Source of the DNA: Bifidobacteriaceae bacterium
GTDB lineage: Bacteria; Actinomycetota; Actinomycetes; Actinomycetales; WQXJ01
Reading direction: 5' to 3'
Assembly (NCBI GenBank): GCA_031278675.1
Contig: JAITJY010000445.1
Coordinates: 1-6,932 of the forward strand
DNA length: 6,932 nucleotides
Shown here: piece by piece, positions 5,506 through 6,932 of the stretch
Layout: every line of letters begins with the position of its first letter
Position numbering within the stretch: the first letter of the stretch is position 1
Position numbers and translations under genes: made by a program
Notes under the pieces: generated by a model
The model's database searches: none
What the model was told of the DNA's origin: nothing
Seen by the model: the letters and a program-made list of their open reading frames with translations, nothing else

Positions 5506-6444
5506 CTCGTCTAACGCTTCAACAATCGCGCCGGGCAGTTGCAGGTGGGCGCCCGCGAGGGCGGTGTGAAGTTGGGCCGGGGTGCGGGCCCCCAGGATGG
5601 CTGAGGCGACACCGGTTCGCTGGCGCACCCACGCGAGCGCAACGTCGAGGGGCGCCGCGCCCAGTCCGTGGGCCGCAGTTGCGACAGCCTCGACCACGCC
5701 GGCCGCCGCCGAGTTCAAATAGGGCGCCACAAAGCCACTGAGATGGGACGATGCCGCCCGCGAGTCTGCCGGGACCGCGTGGCGGTATTTGCCGGTCAGG
5801 ACGCCGCGGCCCAGCGGACTCCAAGCGAGCAAGCCAATGCCTAGAGCGGTGGCGCAAGGCACCAGTTCGGTTTCAGCGGATCGGTTGAGGAGGGAGTACT
5901 CGCTTTGGGCGGCGGCGATCCCGCCGCCGAGGGGGGCATGGGCCTGGAGTAGGGTGTGGGCGCGGGCCAGGGTCCAGGCCGGGTAGTTGGAGAGTCCCAC
6001 GTAGCGGGCTTTGCCCGCCCGTTGTGCGTCTTGGAGCGCTGCCAGTGTTTCTTCGAGGGTCACAGCCGGGTCGGGCCGTTGGACCAACCAGAGATCAACG
6101 TAGTCGGTGCCGAGTCGTTTGAGGGATTCATTGAGGTTGGCGAGGAGGTTGCCGCGGGACGCATCGGTCCGGTAGTGGCCGTCGCTGAGGCGCGAGCCGC
6201 CTTTGGTGCAGATGACAACCTCGTCGCGGGCCGCCAACCCGGATCGGAGTAGTGTGCCGATCAGGGCTTCGGCGGCGCCATCGCCGTACGAGGAGGCTGT
6301 GTCCAACAGGGTGCCACCCGCCTCGGTGAACTCCGCCAACTGGTCGGCGGCGTCCATCTCATCTGTGTCCCGGCCCCACGTCATGGTGCCGAGCCCAAGG
6401 GCCGAGACTTGGAGGCCCGTCCCTCCGACATAGCGGTAATCCAC
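5482..6444 (-). CDS. Aldo/keto reductase-family protein with Gln in place of the catalytic His
   Basis: 320 residues from GTG at 6444, giving MDYRYVGGTGLQVSALGLGT, the normal beginning of this family, and placed 7 nt after TAGGGT; a GTG three codons earlier (6453) would overlap that -10. An (alpha/beta)8 barrel that typically reduces aldehydes or ketones with NADPH in the cytosol. Tetrad residues: D48 (LLDTASSYG), Y53 and K81 (CTKGG) are present. The His normally found in the VHRPD-type motif is Q122 in DLWLVQRPDP. The later SNYPAW, QSEYSLLNR, AWSPLGRGVLTGKY and SAILGARTPAQL motifs, which line the cofactor site, are intact, so NADPH binding is expected. Altered catalysis or a different substrate is possible. 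It is convergent with the acidic gene and divergent from uppP. No substrate can be assigned. Confidence 0.9.
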   Translation of the reverse strand: MDYRYVGGTGLQVSALGLGTMTWGRDTDEMDAADQLAEFTEAGGTLLDTASSYGDGAAEALIGTLLRSGLAARDEVVICTKGGSRLSDGHYRTDASRGNLLANLNESLKRLGTDYVDLWLVQRPDPAVTLEETLAALQDAQRAGKARYVGLSNYPAWTLARAHTLLQAHAPLGGGIAAAQSEYSLLNRSAETELVPCATALGIGLLAWSPLGRGVLTGKYRHAVPADSRAASSHLSGFVAPYLNSAAAGVVEAVATAAHGLGAAPLDVALAWVRQRTGVASAILGARTPAQLHTALAGAHLQLPGAIVEALDEVSGLPRR

Positions 6445-6451
6445 ACGGAAC

Positions 6452-6457
6452 ACCCTA
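6452..6457 (-). promoter_or_regulatory. -10 element of the aldo/keto reductase gene, leaderless start
   Basis: The minus strand reads TAGGGT, then seven bases (GTTCCGT), then GTG. There is no Shine-Dalgarno sequence, so a leaderless transcript is predicted. It supports the start at 6444 over the one at 6453. Confidence 0.5.
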
Positions 6458-6518
6458 TCTACTGGTCCGCGCCAACTGTCCCGCTTGGTCGCCCGCCGCG
6501 CGCCCGGGGCAGGTGGCC

Positions 6519-6679
6519 GGTGGGTGGCGCGGATGGTTAGCCGGGACGATGCCGCCCAGCGCCGGCCGGTGGGCGGCGCGAATGGTTACCCGGGACGGTG
6601 CCGCCCAGCGCCGGCCGGTGGGTGGAGCGAATGGTTACCCGGGACGATGCCGCCCAGCGCCGGCCGGTGGGCGGCGCGA
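6519..6679. repeat. 49-bp tandem repeat, 3.3 units, in the divergent AKR/uppP gap
   Basis: Full units are 6519-6567, 6568-6616 and 6617-6665, followed by a 14-bp partial copy (6666-6679) that stops 4 bp before the uppP -10. Units differ by only a few substitutions. Each begins GGTGGG(C/T)GG and ends GCCGCCCAGCGCCGGCC. At the unit 1/2 and 3/4 junctions GCCGCCCA pairs perfectly with TGGGCGGC across 11 bases, so joined copies create GC-rich hairpins; the 2/3 junction is mismatched. The period is not a multiple of three and I see no gene in it. Confidence 0.95.
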
Positions 6680-6683
6680 CGGG

Positions 6684-6689
6684 TATAGT
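6684..6689 (+). promoter_or_regulatory. -10 element of uppP, leaderless start
   Basis: TATAGT, the best -10 match in the window, is followed by six bases (GACCAG) and then GTG. There is no Shine-Dalgarno sequence. The -35 zone falls in the repeat junction (6661-6666, CGGCCG) and has no consensus, so array changes would directly alter this promoter. Confidence 0.65.
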
Positions 6690-6695
6690 GACCAG

Positions 6696-6932
6696 GTGCA
6701 TTTGTGGGAAGCCCTGGTCTTGGGCCTGGTCCAAGGCCTGACCGAGTTCTTGCCCATCTCGTCTTCGGCGCACATCAGGATATTGGGAGAGTTCCTGCCT
6801 TCGGCAGCCGACCCGGGTGCGGCGTTCACTGCGATCATTCAAATCGGCACGGAGTTGGCGGTCCTGATCTATTTCCGGCGGGAAGTGTGGGCGATTGCCA
6901 AATCCTGGGTATTGTCGTGGGCCCACTGGGGC
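6696..6932 (+). CDS. uppP: Undecaprenyl-diphosphatase UppP (BacA), N-terminal part
   Basis: The first 79 residues, cut by the right edge; full proteins are about 270-290 residues. UppP is an integral membrane enzyme that removes a phosphate from undecaprenyl diphosphate, recycling the lipid carrier for peptidoglycan and other wall polymers; raised levels give bacitracin resistance. The family signature is clear: LVLGLVQGLTEFLPISSSAH (residues 7-26) has the Q/ExxxE-type acidic motif (Q13, E17) and the PISSSAH loop, and GAAFTAIIQIGTELAVLIYF (41-60) is the next conserved membrane segment. GTG at 6696 gives the expected MHLWEALVLG start and fits the -10 spacing. The closest resemblance is to actinobacterial UppP (LPSAADPGAAFTAIIQIGTE). 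Confidence 0.96.
   Translation, partial: MHLWEALVLGLVQGLTEFLPISSSAHIRILGEFLPSAADPGAAFTAIIQIGTELAVLIYFRREVWAIAKSWVLSWAHWG

Noticed and set aside
6445..6453. GTG at 6453 as the aldo/keto reductase start
   Set aside because: It overlaps the TAGGGT -10 element; GTG at 6444 fits both leaderless spacing and the usual family N-terminus.
6537..6926. Minus-strand frame over the 49-bp array and uppP
   Set aside because: It is antisense to the clear UppP signature, and its Arg/Pro-rich part is repeat translation.

Overview
The window looks like a stretch of chromosome from a GC-rich actinobacterium (Actinomycetota, probably class Actinomycetes). The reasons are the high GC content, GTG starts, an extracytoplasmic flavoprotein with a combined Tat/lipobox leader, leaderless-type promoters (TANNNT placed 6-7 nt before the start codon), and a gene order (M20 metallohydrolase, small acidic protein, aldo/keto reductase, uppP) that I recall from other Actinomycetes. 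The order is recalled, not searched, and I cannot name a genus.

Layout. Positions 1-179 hold no gene I can support. A long imperfect hairpin at 180-227 probably ends the first gene. That gene (242-1921, minus) encodes a Tat-exported, probably lipid-anchored FAD reductase of the fumarate reductase/urocanate reductase superfamily. Upstream of it is a 519-bp gap carrying two tandem-repeat arrays: a 14-bp unit x12 and a 20-bp unit x4. Next is a LysR-family regulator (2441-3358, minus). A 347-bp divergent gap follows, with GCATGC boxes spaced 11 bp apart and an 11-bp-period array. Then come an M20 metallohydrolase (3706-5016, plus) and a 93-residue protein with a strongly acidic tail (5095-5376, plus). 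Convergent to these is an aldo/keto reductase (5482-6444, minus). After a second divergent gap with a 49-bp repeat x3.3, the window ends inside uppP (6696 onward, plus).

How the genes work together. The flavoprotein and LysR regulator look like a small accessory module: an exported reductase for an unknown acceptor, probably controlled by the regulator next to it. Both have clear Shine-Dalgarno sequences. The right-hand genes look like core chromosome, and all four are predicted to be leaderless. UppP recycles the lipid carrier of cell-wall synthesis. The M20 enzyme, acidic protein and aldo/keto reductase have no proven link to it beyond position.

The most unusual points are four unrelated short tandem arrays in under 5 kb, all in intergenic or upstream DNA; replacement of the expected catalytic His by Gln in the aldo/keto reductase; and the sharp split between leaderless and Shine-Dalgarno genes. 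I did not find a convincing new multi-gene system. The best candidate for new biology is the LysR/exported flavoprotein pair with its repeat-filled upstream region.
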